Position numbers and translations under genes: made by a program. DNA of 64,000 bases, from positions 62,001-126,000 of the forward strand of contig NZ_FODR01000007.1 of assembly GCF_900110415.1 (NCBI RefSeq), written 5' to 3'. This stretch comes from Mucilaginibacter sp. OK283 (GTDB lineage: Bacteria > Bacteroidota > Bacteroidia > Sphingobacteriales > Sphingobacteriaceae). Of the stretch, positions 16,889 through 26,270 are shown piece after piece; the first letter of the stretch is position 1; each line of letters opens with the position of its first letter. A model generated the notes under the pieces. The model saw only the letters and a list, made by a program, of their open reading frames with translations, did no database searches and was not told the DNA's origin.

Positions 16889-19800
16889 TTATTCCACGGT
16901 TATTTCATCCGCAAAAATGTACGATTGGTTGCCTTTACTTTCATGCCAGTTGGGCAGTGCGCCATATTGTTTGGCTATTATTTTAATATAGCGGGTGTTT
17001 AAATTTAGCGGCGCAGTAAACTCCTGGGTTTGCGAATTTGTATCCTTAATATCTACCTTGGTATTCACGGTGGCTGCCAACTTATAATTCCTGCCATCGT
17101 CAGATACCCAATATTGAATATATTTAGGGAACACTATCCACGCATTGCTATCTTGTAATGTGCCAATACTGACTTGTTTTACAGGTTTTATGGCACCTAT
17201 ATCAATAATGGCTTCCAAATCTTTGCCCTGGTAGCCCTGCCAGTTGCCCACATGCCAGTTTGTTGTGCCATGGATGCCGTTGATAAGCGATTCGTCGCCT
17301 TTATCTGCATAGTTGGGCAGGTATTTATTGACGAGCGTTAGTTTGATGTCTGTTCGTAGTTTAATAAAGTTAGCTTCGTCAACAAAGCTGCTTTTACCGT
17401 TCATGATAGCTATCGCCTTAACGGTTGTATTCCCGGTAATGGCAATTGGCTTACTGTAAAGTGTTGAGTTTACGGTAGGGGTTGATCCATCTAACGTGTA
17501 ATAAATCCCGGCATCCGGATCGGAGCTTTTTATTTGTACGCTGATAGCTTCTTTGAATGATTTGGCGGGGGCTATAATGTAAGGGTTAGCCACAATCAAG
17601 CTATCGGCGATTTTTGAAGTTGGGCGTTCCAAATCCTGTACAAAAAGTTTATTGGCCAGTTTGCCGGCAAATACTTCAAACTCGCCGCCATTGGCTATAT
17701 CGTCAAAATTGAGGTATAATTTGTTATAGGTTTTCTTGGCGAGGCTCATGCCCTGTAAATAAATATTGCCTTTGCCTATGCTTGCCCCGGAGTTGAGGAT
17801 GGTAAATTGCTTGCCGTTTTCTAAATTAATAACCGCTTTATCAAACTGTGGCACCCCAACCTGGAAAGCCTGCTGCCCGGGGGCAATATTGTAAATACCT
17901 AGCGAACTCATGACATACCAGGCCGACATTTGCCCGCAATCTTCATTTCCTGCAAGCCCATCGGGTTTATTGCTGTACTCTTCATGCAGAATCCTGTCTA
18001 TATAAAATTGCGTTTTCTCGGGCGATGCGGTAAAGTTGTATAGGTAAGCCATGTGGTGGCTTGGCTCGTTACCATGTGCATATTGCCCTATCAGGCCGGC
18101 CACATCCGGGATATCGCTGCCCTTTAACTTTGATTCGGTTGTGAATAACTCATCCAGTTTGGCTTCAAAAGCTTCCTTGCCACCCATTTTTGCCATTAGG
18201 TTTTCAACGTCCTGGGGTACCATGAACGAGTATTGCCAGGAATTGCCTTCAGTGTAATTACCGTTAATCTCGGTAGGGTCGAAGGGGCTAAGCCAGCCGC
18301 CATTGCTGCGGGCCTGCATAAAGCCATTTTGGTTGTTGTAAACATTTTTCCAATACTGGGCACGTTGAATGTATTCGGCATAGTCGTGGGGTTTATCCAG
18401 CATTTTAGCCATTTGGGCTATACACCAATCGTCATAGGCATACTCCAGGGTTTTTGATACCGAAGCATCTTCCTGGTCGGATAATACCGCGCCGTTTTTA
18501 CGGTAAACATCCAGCCCGAACTGGTTGCGGTTCACCGCAGCTTTCATAGCGGTAAATGCTTTTGCCGCATCAAAATCACGAATACCTTTTGCATAAGCAT
18601 CTACAATAACAGGGATGGAGTGATTACCAATCATGCAATAGGTTTCGGTACTGGCCAGCGGCCAAATCGGCAACAAACCGCCCTGATCATACATCGCCAG
18701 GAATGATTTGATGAAATCGAGCGTCCGTTTCCTGTCTATCAGTGCAAGCAAAGGGTTTTCGGCCCGGTAGGTGTCCCACAGCGAAAAAACAGTATAGTAG
18801 TTAAAGCCTTGCGCGGTATGCACTTGCTGATCCATACCCCGGTATTGGCCGTCAACGTCGCTGTAAATGTTGGGTGCCAGCATACTGTGGTACAAAGCGG
18901 TGTAAAATATGGTTTGTTTTATACCTGCATAGTTAATAGGTTTTGTCTTTTTTCCGGCAGGGGCGGGACCATAAGGGCTGTTAACATTACCTTCGTCGCT
19001 CAGTGCTGATTGTTGCGACGAGGATGGGCCGCCGCCTTCTACCTGAATTTTATTCAACTCGGTATTCCAGGTTGCTTTGGCTGCTTTCTGGACCTTTTTA
19101 AAATCGAAATCGGGTACTTCTGCATCCAGGTTTTTCAAGGCGCCTTCGGTACTTACTGCCGAAATACCGACTTTCGAAATCACCTCGCCCGGATTGTTAA
19201 ACTGCAGGTACATTTTAATTTTTTTGCCCTGCGCTTTGTTTTTCCCTTCCAGTAATTCGTCGTTATTGGCTATGCTGTAAGTTTTAAATGCTTTTGAGAA
19301 TTTAGCGTAAAAATAAACCTGTTGGTTGTTGGCCCACGATTTTGATTTGCGGTACCCGCGAATTTCGTGATCGTTCACCACTTCAATCCACGAATCCAGC
19401 ACCTCGTCGCGGTGTTGCAGATCTATGATGATGTTGGCCTTTTCGGCACTGGGGTAGCTATAGCGGTGTAAGCCAACGCGGGGAGTAGCTGTTAATTCGA
19501 CGCCGATATTGTATTTATCCAGCAAGGTTTTATAATAACCGGGCGTGGCAATCTCATTTTTCTTTTTAAACCCAGAGCGATATTCGGTGTTCTTAAACTG
19601 CGGCTCGCCGGTGGTAGGCATAAACAACACATCGCAATAATCGGGAATGCCTGTGCCGCTTAAATGGGTGTGAGAAAAGCCGTAGACAACCGTATCAGTA
19701 TAATGATAGCCCGAGCAGCCATCCCAGCCTTCCAGTCGTGTGTCAGGGCTTAGCTGCACCATGCCAAAAGGCATTACCGCGCCGGGGTAAGTGTGCCCAT

Positions 19801-19936
19801 GCCCCCCGGTACCAATAAAGGGGTTAACCAGTTGGGCGTAATCTTTATCTTTTCTTTTTTGTGCCGATGAAATATGGGATAACAAAAGGATTGCAGCGAT
19901 AGAAAAACTGCTTACAATGGCGCGCGACGATGGCAT
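16889..19936 (-). CDS. GH92 family alpha-mannosidase with chitobiase-C and F5/8 type C modules
   Basis: Exported exo-alpha-mannosidase of family GH92, calcium-dependent, acting on mannose-containing glycans. Signal peptide about 1-26. The GH92 core (about 30-760) begins with VNPFIGTGGHGHTYPGA, followed by GCSGYHYTD and GFSHTHLSGTG, then FSLWDTYRAENPL, NYTEGNSWQYSFMV and GNEDCGQMSAWYVMSSLG; all are GH92 hallmarks. After it come a chitobiase/hexosaminidase C-terminal-like domain (YYTLDGSTPTVNSTLYS) and an F5/8-type discoidin module (GYQGKDLEAIIDIGAIKPV) that likely binds sugar. A run of Ser/Gln (GPSSSQQSALSDEGN) near 310 looks like a surface loop. No SusC/SusD pair adjoins it, so it is an isolated enzyme here. 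Confidence 0.93.
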   Translation of the reverse strand: MPSSRAIVSSFSIAAILLLSHISSAQKRKDKDYAQLVNPFIGTGGHGHTYPGAVMPFGMVQLSPDTRLEGWDGCSGYHYTDTVVYGFSHTHLSGTGIPDYCDVLFMPTTGEPQFKNTEYRSGFKKKNEIATPGYYKTLLDKYNIGVELTATPRVGLHRYSYPSAEKANIIIDLQHRDEVLDSWIEVVNDHEIRGYRKSKSWANNQQVYFYAKFSKAFKTYSIANNDELLEGKNKAQGKKIKMYLQFNNPGEVISKVGISAVSTEGALKNLDAEVPDFDFKKVQKAAKATWNTELNKIQVEGGGPSSSQQSALSDEGNVNSPYGPAPAGKKTKPINYAGIKQTIFYTALYHSMLAPNIYSDVDGQYRGMDQQVHTAQGFNYYTVFSLWDTYRAENPLLALIDRKRTLDFIKSFLAMYDQGGLLPIWPLASTETYCMIGNHSIPVIVDAYAKGIRDFDAAKAFTAMKAAVNRNQFGLDVYRKNGAVLSDQEDASVSKTLEYAYDDWCIAQMAKMLDKPHDYAEYIQRAQYWKNVYNNQNGFMQARSNGGWLSPFDPTEINGNYTEGNSWQYSFMVPQDVENLMAKMGGKEAFEAKLDELFTTESKLKGSDIPDVAGLIGQYAHGNEPSHHMAYLYNFTASPEKTQFYIDRILHEEYSNKPDGLAGNEDCGQMSAWYVMSSLGIYNIAPGQQAFQVGVPQFDKAVINLENGKQFTILNSGASIGKGNIYLQGMSLAKKTYNKLYLNFDDIANGGEFEVFAGKLANKLFVQDLERPTSKIADSLIVANPYIIAPAKSFKEAISVQIKSSDPDAGIYYTLDGSTPTVNSTLYSKPIAITGNTTVKAIAIMNGKSSFVDEANFIKLRTDIKLTLVNKYLPNYADKGDESLINGIHGTTNWHVGNWQGYQGKDLEAIIDIGAIKPVKQVSIGTLQDSNAWIVFPKYIQYWVSDDGRNYKLAATVNTKVDIKDTNSQTQEFTAPLNLNTRYIKIIAKQYGALPNWHESKGNQSYIFADEITVE

Positions 19937-19993
19937 ATTTTTAACGTGTGGTATAATAACGCAAATTAAAACTTAAAAGCATATAAACGAAAA

Positions 19994-20019
19994 AACGCCC
20001 GGTTTATTAGCCGGGCGTT
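19994..20019 (-). terminator. Intrinsic terminator of the metal-efflux operon
   Basis: Stem AACGCCCGG/CCGGGCGTT (19994-20002 and 20011-20019), 8-nt loop, followed on the minus strand by a T tract. It lies 16 nt after the stop of the RND pump gene. Confidence 0.9.
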
Positions 20020-20035
20020 AGTTTAGCAAGGGGTA

Positions 20036-23000
20036 TTATGCGTTGCGTACAACGCCTATCTTTTTCAAAAGCTTGCGGTTTTCGCGGCGGTGGATTAGCC
20101 GGTGAACAATAGCATATATGATAGGCAATATCAATAGTGTTAATATGGTTGAAGTTACTAGGCCACCAATAACAACTATAGCCAGGGGTTTCTGCGTTTC
20201 GGAACCTATACCCGTTGATACAGCCGCAGGCATTAACCCTATGGCTGCCATCAACGCCGTCATTACTACGGGCCTTACGCGGCTGATAACACCATCTAAA
20301 ATGGCTTTATCAAGTGGCATATGTTCTTCCAGGTTCTTTTTAAATACAGATACCAGGATTACACCATTTTGAATACACACGCCAAATAAGGCGATAAATC
20401 CGATACCTGCAGAGATACTGAAGTTGGTTCCGGTAATGTGCAAAGCTAATATCCCGCCAATTAAGGCGAATGGCACATTCATGATTACCAAGGTTGCATC
20501 TTTGGCATTGCCAAATGTGATGAATAAAATAAGGAAGATAACCAGCAAACATATTGGCACCACATGTGCCAGTGTCTTTGAGGCGCGTTGCTGATTTTCG
20601 AACTCGCCCGCCCATGCATATGAATAGCCATGATCCAACTTTACTTTTGAGTTAACCTTTTGTTGTGCCTCGGCGATGGTGCTGCCCAAATCACGACCCC
20701 TTATAGAGAATTTTACGGCGATATAACGGGTGTTATTATCCCTGTATATAAATGCCGGACCAGTTGTTGATTTGATGGTAGCAATCTCCTTTATTGCTAT
20801 TTTTGATCCGTTAAGCGTAGGGATCATCAGGTTTTCGATCTTATCCTGCGTGTCCCGGAATTGTTGCTGATATCTTATCCTGATATCAAACCGGCGTTCG
20901 CCCTCATATAATTCAGTTGCGGCTTTACCACCTATGGCCATTTCAATTACCGAGTTGGCATCGGCTGTTGATACACCGTATAATGCCATTTTACGTTGAT
21001 CCAGTTCGATCCGGAATTCTGGCTGACCTAAATTGCGCAAAACACCAAGGTCTTCAATACCCTGAACTGTTTTTAAAACACCCAATACGCTATCGGCTTT
21101 GTGATCAAGGGTTTCAAAATCTGGCCCGAATATTTTTACAGCCAATGATGCGTTAACCCCGGCTACAGCCTCGTCAACATTGTCCCTGATTGGCTGAGAG
21201 TAATTGAAAACTGCGCCGGGTATTTTGGTTAACTGTTTATCCATCATACTTATCAGTTCATCTTCAGATATACCTTTGCGCCATTCCTTTTTATTTTTAA
21301 GATCAACCTGGATTTGCACATTGAAAAATCCTTTAGGGTCGGTACCGTCATTAGTTCGGCCAACCTGGGCAAGTGTTTGTTTTACTTCAGGGAATTTCTC
21401 CAATATCTGCATCATTTTTTGATTGATGCTTTCGGCTTCATTTAGCGAAACACTCATTGGTAACTCGGCCTCAACCCATAGGGCGCCCTCATTAAGGTCA
21501 GGAAGAAATTCCGACCCTAAGAACTTTGCCGAAAAGAAGGTGATAGCCATAAAGGCAACCGCAACTATCAAACTCAGTTTTTGATTTTTATAGGTTAAGT
21601 TGAACATGCGGCGGATACCGTTCTCGAAAAAGGTAACAACCGGATTATGTTTTTCCTTTACGTTTTTCTGTAACAGGATACTGGAAAGCGCAGGTACAAG
21701 GGTTAGTGTGAATATTAATGCCCCAAGTAATGCGAAACCCAAAGTATAAGCCAAAGGTGAGAACATTTTACCCTCCACCTTCTGGAAAGCAAAAATCGGA
21801 ATTAAACAGGTGATGATGATCAGCTTGGAAAAGAAGATGGCTTTACCCATTTCAGCACCTACATTTTTAAACAAACCCAGCTTGGCAAGGCCGTTAAACT
21901 TTTGCATGCCTACTTCTTTAGCCTTATGATCAAGGGCAACAAAAATCCCCTCAACCATTACAACTGCCCCGTCTATAATTATACCAAAATCTACAGCACC
22001 CATTGATAGCAGGTTGGCGCTCATCCCTTTTATGCGCATACACACAAATGCAAATAAAAGCGATAAAGGAATAATAATGGCAACTGTAAGTGTGGTGCGC
22101 CAGTCGGCCATAAACAGGAAAACGATAACGGTTACCAGGATTATACCCTCGCACAGATTATGGATCACGGTTTCTGTACAAAAATCCATCAGGTTGGTAC
22201 GGTCGTAAAAGGTATCAATCTTTACATCCTTTGGCAGGATGTTTTCGTTCAGGTCTTTAACCTTTTCACGGATACGATCTAAAACCCCCGCCGGATTTTC
22301 GCCTTTACGCATTACAATAATGCCTTCAAGCACATCTTGTTGCTTGTCGCGGCTTACCTGTCCTAAACGGGGTAGGCCGGCCTCTTTTACATCCGCAATA
22401 TCTTTTGCCAATATGGGTACGTTGTTTACGTTTTTGATGATGATATTCTGAATCTCATCGATGTTATTGATAACGCCAATACCGCGCACTACATAGGCCT
22501 GGTCGTTTTTCTCAATCACATCGCCACCCACATTGATGTTGCTGCGGTTTATAGCGGTATAAACATCCAGCGAAGTAAGCCCATACTTTTGCAACAGGGC
22601 AGGGTTAACAGCAACTTCGTAAGTTTTTTCCTCGCCGCCGAAGCTGTTTACATCGGCAACGCCGGGTACAGATTTAAACTGGCGGTCAAGTACCCAATCC
22701 TGAATAGCTGTAAGCTCGTGGATTGATTTGGTGCGGCTTTTAAGCGTGTAACGATAAATCTCGCCGGTGGGGCCGTAGGGTGGTTCAACTTCAGGTTTTA
22801 CACCATCTGGCAAATCGGCATTGCCCAGGCGGCTTAGCACCTGCTGGCGGGCAAAAGCATCGTCCACGTCATCATCAAAAATGATGCGCACGTATGATAA
22901 GCCGAAGGCCGACGTTGTACGCAGGTTAGCCTTTTTTTGTACTGAGTTTAAAACGGTCTCCATCGGGATGGTGATCATTTTTTCAACTTCCTCGGCGCTA

Positions 23001-23176
23001 CGGCCCGGCCATTGGGCAATAATGATGATTTGGGTATTAGTTACATCAGGAAACGTCTCGATGGGCGTATTCATGTAACTCCACACACCAAGCACAATCA
23101 GAACAAGTGTCATAAAAAACACGAAGTAGCGGTGCCTGAGTGAAAAGTAAATTATGTTTTTAATGAATTTATTCAT
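20036..23176 (-). CDS. CzcA/CusA-family heavy-metal efflux RND transporter
   Basis: Inner-membrane proton-driven pump of the heavy-metal RND family, 1046 residues with the usual 12-helix, two-repeat plan. Supporting motifs are TPIETFPDVTNTQIIIIAQW and GRSAEEVEKMITIPMET at the N terminus, and DFGIIIDGAVVMVEG in TM4, the D-x6-D...E pattern of CzcA-type pumps for divalent cations such as Co, Zn, Cd or Ni. Others are LNEGALWVEAELPMS, the porter-domain switch GIEDLGVLRNLGQPEF, and GIGSETQKPLAIVVIGG. The metal is not certain, but the TM4 pattern favours divalent ions over Cu/Ag. It is last of three minus-strand genes (TolC-like, adaptor, pump). A 26-bp inverted repeat fills the gap before it. Confidence 0.93.
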   Translation of the reverse strand: MNKFIKNIIYFSLRHRYFVFFMTLVLIVLGVWSYMNTPIETFPDVTNTQIIIIAQWPGRSAEEVEKMITIPMETVLNSVQKKANLRTTSAFGLSYVRIIFDDDVDDAFARQQVLSRLGNADLPDGVKPEVEPPYGPTGEIYRYTLKSRTKSIHELTAIQDWVLDRQFKSVPGVADVNSFGGEEKTYEVAVNPALLQKYGLTSLDVYTAINRSNINVGGDVIEKNDQAYVVRGIGVINNIDEIQNIIIKNVNNVPILAKDIADVKEAGLPRLGQVSRDKQQDVLEGIIVMRKGENPAGVLDRIREKVKDLNENILPKDVKIDTFYDRTNLMDFCTETVIHNLCEGIILVTVIVFLFMADWRTTLTVAIIIPLSLLFAFVCMRIKGMSANLLSMGAVDFGIIIDGAVVMVEGIFVALDHKAKEVGMQKFNGLAKLGLFKNVGAEMGKAIFFSKLIIITCLIPIFAFQKVEGKMFSPLAYTLGFALLGALIFTLTLVPALSSILLQKNVKEKHNPVVTFFENGIRRMFNLTYKNQKLSLIVAVAFMAITFFSAKFLGSEFLPDLNEGALWVEAELPMSVSLNEAESINQKMMQILEKFPEVKQTLAQVGRTNDGTDPKGFFNVQIQVDLKNKKEWRKGISEDELISMMDKQLTKIPGAVFNYSQPIRDNVDEAVAGVNASLAVKIFGPDFETLDHKADSVLGVLKTVQGIEDLGVLRNLGQPEFRIELDQRKMALYGVSTADANSVIEMAIGGKAATELYEGERRFDIRIRYQQQFRDTQDKIENLMIPTLNGSKIAIKEIATIKSTTGPAFIYRDNNTRYIAVKFSIRGRDLGSTIAEAQQKVNSKVKLDHGYSYAWAGEFENQQRASKTLAHVVPICLLVIFLILFITFGNAKDATLVIMNVPFALIGGILALHITGTNFSISAGIGFIALFGVCIQNGVILVSVFKKNLEEHMPLDKAILDGVISRVRPVVMTALMAAIGLMPAAVSTGIGSETQKPLAIVVIGGLVTSTILTLLILPIIYAIVHRLIHRRENRKLLKKIGVVRNA

Positions 23177-23182
23177 CTTTTA

Positions 23183-23302
23183 AAGTATCAAGTAGTTAGT
23201 ATCAAGTAGCAAGATTTTATGGTGGTATCAGGTGGTTGGTATTAGGTAACAATTAACTGGCTGGCTCCGGTCTTGATACTTGATACTAACTACTTGATAC
23301 TT
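23183..23302. repeat. Intercistronic inverted repeat between efflux adaptor and pump genes
   Basis: A perfect 26-bp inverted repeat: 23183-23208 and 23277-23302, with a 68-nt spacer. The arms are built of near-heptamers (agtatca, agtagtt, agtatca, agta). It begins 6 nt after the pump start codon (in plus coordinates) and ends 7 nt before the adaptor stop codon, so it fills the gap. Bases 23184-23213 recur at 62480-62509 with 28 of 30 identical. Confidence 0.85.
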
Positions 23303-23309
23303 CTTAAAA

Positions 23310-24410
23310 TTAATCTCCCGCTAATGCATCATATAAAAGCAGCCCGTTTTTGGAGATCACTTTGTCGCCGGCGTTTAGGCCTGATGCGATGTAGGTGACA
23401 TCATCAACTGTTTTGATAACGCTTACCTCGCGTACTTTTAAATCGCATTTGCTGTTGTAAACCACCACAAAGTTTTTACTGCTATCGAAAATCACTGCTT
23501 TGGCAGGGATTGATACGGATGTTGCAGCATCATTATTGGTAATTACTACATTGGTAAACATTTCGGGTTTCAGCAGCATATCGGTGTTAGGTAATACTAC
23601 CTTTATCTTCATTACCTTGTTATCAGGATCGAGCACCGAGCTTACTGCATCAATTTTACCTTCGAAAACTTTACCAGGGTAAGCCAGTGTAGTTACTTTG
23701 GCGCTATAGCCTGTTTTAACCTTACTGATGTCAGATTCAAATACGTTGGCCCAAATCCAAACATCTTTCATGTTCGATATGGTAAACATGCTGCCATTGT
23801 TATCCTGGCGGATAAAGCTGCCGGTAGTAACATTTTTTTCGACGATATAGCCGCTTTCCGGCGCCTTGATAACCAACGTGCCACCTGGGTTGGTATTACC
23901 CCCTCCGTTAATAGCAATCTGTTGCTGAATTTTACGGTTAGCTGCTTCGGCTTTGTTATAGTTTTCTTTGGCTTCGGTGTAATCACGCTCACTCGAGATA
24001 CCATTTTTGTACAGGTACTCGGCCTGCTCCAACTGGCGTTTTGATATAGCCAGGTCTGATTTTGTGGCCGTTAAGTCGGTATAATTACCGGCAACATCGG
24101 CGCTGCGCATAATGGCCAGGGTTTGACCTTTGGTTACTTTATCGCCAAGGGAAACTTTAACATCCAGTATTTGCCCGCTTGAAAAAGGAAAAACTTTTAC
24201 AACGTTATTTTCATCATTTGAAACCTCGCCCGACAGGGTAAGCTCATTTTTTATGGCAGTAGTTTTAGCAGTATCAATGGTTATAATTTTTGCCATCGAA
24301 TCGCTTACGCAAACCTGCTTATTTTCGGCTACGGGTTGCGGCTTGCCCTTGCAGGCGGCAAGCAATAGTAAAGCGGAGATGCCGGATAACAGCGTTTCTC
24401 TTTTCATCAT
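23310..24410 (-). CDS. RND efflux periplasmic adaptor (CzcB/CusB-like)
   Basis: Membrane-fusion protein linking the inner-membrane pump to the TolC-like channel. It is a 366-residue lipoprotein with lipobox LLLLAACKGK (Cys about 20). The barrel-sandwich/lipoyl halves are recognisable in FSSGQILDVKVSLGDKVTKG and IKAPESGYIVEKNVTTGSFI. Between them is a helical hairpin of about 75 residues rich in Ala/Glu/Lys (KRQLEQAEYLYKNGISSERD). A beta-barrel region (NMKDVWIWANVFESDISKV) and a membrane-proximal domain follow. There is no His-rich metal-binding N-terminal extension as found in some CusB proteins. It lies 22 nt after the TolC-like gene and 133 bp before the pump gene, with the repeat between. 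Confidence 0.9.
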   Translation of the reverse strand: MMKRETLLSGISALLLLAACKGKPQPVAENKQVCVSDSMAKIITIDTAKTTAIKNELTLSGEVSNDENNVVKVFPFSSGQILDVKVSLGDKVTKGQTLAIMRSADVAGNYTDLTATKSDLAISKRQLEQAEYLYKNGISSERDYTEAKENYNKAEAANRKIQQQIAINGGGNTNPGGTLVIKAPESGYIVEKNVTTGSFIRQDNNGSMFTISNMKDVWIWANVFESDISKVKTGYSAKVTTLAYPGKVFEGKIDAVSSVLDPDNKVMKIKVVLPNTDMLLKPEMFTNVVITNNDAATSVSIPAKAVIFDSSKNFVVVYNSKCDLKVREVSVIKTVDDVTYIASGLNAGDKVISKNGLLLYDALAGD

Positions 24411-24432
24411 TATATATGTTTTATAAGGTGTT

Positions 24433-25707
24433 TTACGATTTAATTATAGTAGTGCCGGTAGCAAAGTTGAGGTCGGCAATGGCTTTTTGCAGGTTGTATT
24501 GCTGTTGTAGTATTTTTAGCTTGGTATCTTTATAGGTATCAAAAAAATCGACAAATTCAATCAGGCTGATTTGCCGTTGCTGGAAGCTTTTGAGCATGCT
24601 GTTAAACAGTTTATCGTATTGCTCATTAAACTCCAGTTGTTGGGTCGAGAAGAGTTGCTGGTTTAATTTGTACTGATTTACAGCCGCTACCACATCGTTT
24701 TTAAGCTGAAGTTCATTTTGTTTTACAGTTGCTTCCTGGCTTTGAATATTGTATTTGGCCGATTTAATGTTGCCCTGGTTACGGTTAAAAAAGGGCAGGG
24801 GCAAACCAATTTGCAGGCCATAATAATTGCGGGCATAACTGCTGTTTTGGTCATAAGCAGCGCCGATAGTAACATCGGGCACGGCCAAAGCTTTTTGATA
24901 CGCCAGGTTATGTGTGGCCGAGCTTAGCTGATATTGATTTGATAGGTAATCGGGCCTGTTTGTTTTGGCCTGCTCAATCAAACCTGGGATATCGAGGGTT
25001 ACCGTCTCAACAGGTTTGTCGCTTATTACCGGGTATACAAAGGCTGTTTCCTTGGCTTGTAGCAGGGTTTTTAGTTCGGTTTGTAAATCGTTAACCTGGC
25101 GGTTATTCTCTACCATATCATTCTGCAGGCCAAAAAGCAAAGCTTTCAGGCGGATCAGATCTTTCATGGAAGTATTACCGGCATCAAATGATTTCTGGAT
25201 GGCCGCTACCAGGTTCTGGGCCGAACTGATCTCATTTTGATAAACTTTTTCCTGAGCATTCAATGTAGCCAGCTGACTAAAATCCAGCTGAAGATTGTAG
25301 CGCAGGTTGCGCATCAGATCGGCAAAGGCTGCTTCCTGAACTTTGGCATCATCTTCGGCCACTTTTACCTGTTTGCCGCGTTTGCCGGCGGTAGCAAATA
25401 CCTGGCTTAACTGCACAAATACCTGGCCGCTGTTATTGCCGTGGTAAAAGAATTTTTTGCTGCCGCCATCCCAAATGTTTTGGTCGGTGCTTAGTACGGG
25501 GTTATCCCACAGTTTGGCTTGCTGTATCAGCGCTTTTGAAGCCTCAATATTATACTTCTGTGCCAGTAAGGCCAGGTTGTTTTCCAAAAACTGTTTTTCG
25601 GCATCCTGGAAGTTAATTTTGAGTGTGTCGGTTTGGGCGGTGGCCCGGTTTGTATTACAGCAAAAAAATACAATTAATAAAAATAGCAGGGTTTTTATCT
25701 TAAACAT
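24433..25707 (-). CDS. TolC-family outer-membrane efflux protein (CzcC-like)
   Basis: Outer-membrane channel of the tripartite pump, 424 residues. A signal peptide (LLFLLIVFFCCNTNRATAQ) is followed by two long helical repeats of the OEP family. QDAEKQFLENNLALLAQKYN opens the first, and PDYLSNQYQLSSATHNLAYQ opens the second, with QIGLPLPFFNRNQGNI as the classical strand-turn. It is the first gene of the efflux operon. The upstream 563 bp contain one copy of the dispersed ~155-bp repeat, 101 nt before the start codon, which may include its control region. No metal-responsive regulator gene is adjacent. Confidence 0.9.
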   Translation of the reverse strand: MFKIKTLLFLLIVFFCCNTNRATAQTDTLKINFQDAEKQFLENNLALLAQKYNIEASKALIQQAKLWDNPVLSTDQNIWDGGSKKFFYHGNNSGQVFVQLSQVFATAGKRGKQVKVAEDDAKVQEAAFADLMRNLRYNLQLDFSQLATLNAQEKVYQNEISSAQNLVAAIQKSFDAGNTSMKDLIRLKALLFGLQNDMVENNRQVNDLQTELKTLLQAKETAFVYPVISDKPVETVTLDIPGLIEQAKTNRPDYLSNQYQLSSATHNLAYQKALAVPDVTIGAAYDQNSSYARNYYGLQIGLPLPFFNRNQGNIKSAKYNIQSQEATVKQNELQLKNDVVAAVNQYKLNQQLFSTQQLEFNEQYDKLFNSMLKSFQQRQISLIEFVDFFDTYKDTKLKILQQQYNLQKAIADLNFATGTTIIKS

Positions 25708-25807
25708 GATCCTCTTTCAATTCAACGGGGCAAAAATTCATAAAGGGTATGAATTTTCTATGAAGAGGGTAAAAGATGTGCAGATGTGCAAATTAACTCG
25801 CCTGGGC

Positions 25808-25965
25808 AAACGCATCTAATTGGGTTAACATAACTTAACATATTTCAGATAAAACATTTATAAATATCTAAAAATCAATGTATTGTGTTTTAGGGTAGTT
25901 AACACTAAACTGATGTATTGCGCAATTTAGGCGCGTCCAAGTATTTGTGCCTGTTGTTGGCCAAT
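25808..25965. repeat. Dispersed ~155-bp intergenic repeat, copy B
   Basis: Partner of 4555-4714 in the same orientation; see copy A for the match. Compared with A, the three base changes in the last 45 bp fall at positions 0, +6 and +9, in phase with one another. The rest of this 563-bp gap (25708-25807 and 25966-26205) shows no gene I can support. Confidence 0.8.
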
Positions 25966-26205
25966 CCGGGTCGCTTCGGTACCAATTAACTAATTGGTAT
26001 TTAGAAGTTTGTTTTGATTTTTTTTCGTTGTTTGCATTCGGTTTAGCGGGATGGATATCAATTTTACATGGTCGCGATATGCTATCTCAAGCATATGGAT
26101 TTACGAAAAATAGCTCCAATGCGCAAGTTACTACTTGAATTTACGTCATCTCAAAATCAAAAAAATTTAAGGAAATTCAAACCATAACCAACTTAGAAAA
26201 TTCAC

Positions 26206-26268
26206 ACCAATGACCAATGACCAATGACCAATGACCAATGACCAATGACCAATGACCAATGACCAATC
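26206..26268. repeat. Heptamer tandem repeat (accaatg)x8 plus a variant ninth unit
   Basis: Eight perfect accaatg units followed by accaatc. It ends 2 nt before the stop codon of the omega-amidase gene in plus coordinates, that is, just downstream of that gene. The copy number is likely variable by slippage. Confidence 0.93.
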
Positions 26269-26270
26269 GC

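Noticed and set aside
26206..26268. CRISPR-like array
   Set aside because: The units are 7 bp with no spacers; it is a simple tandem repeat.
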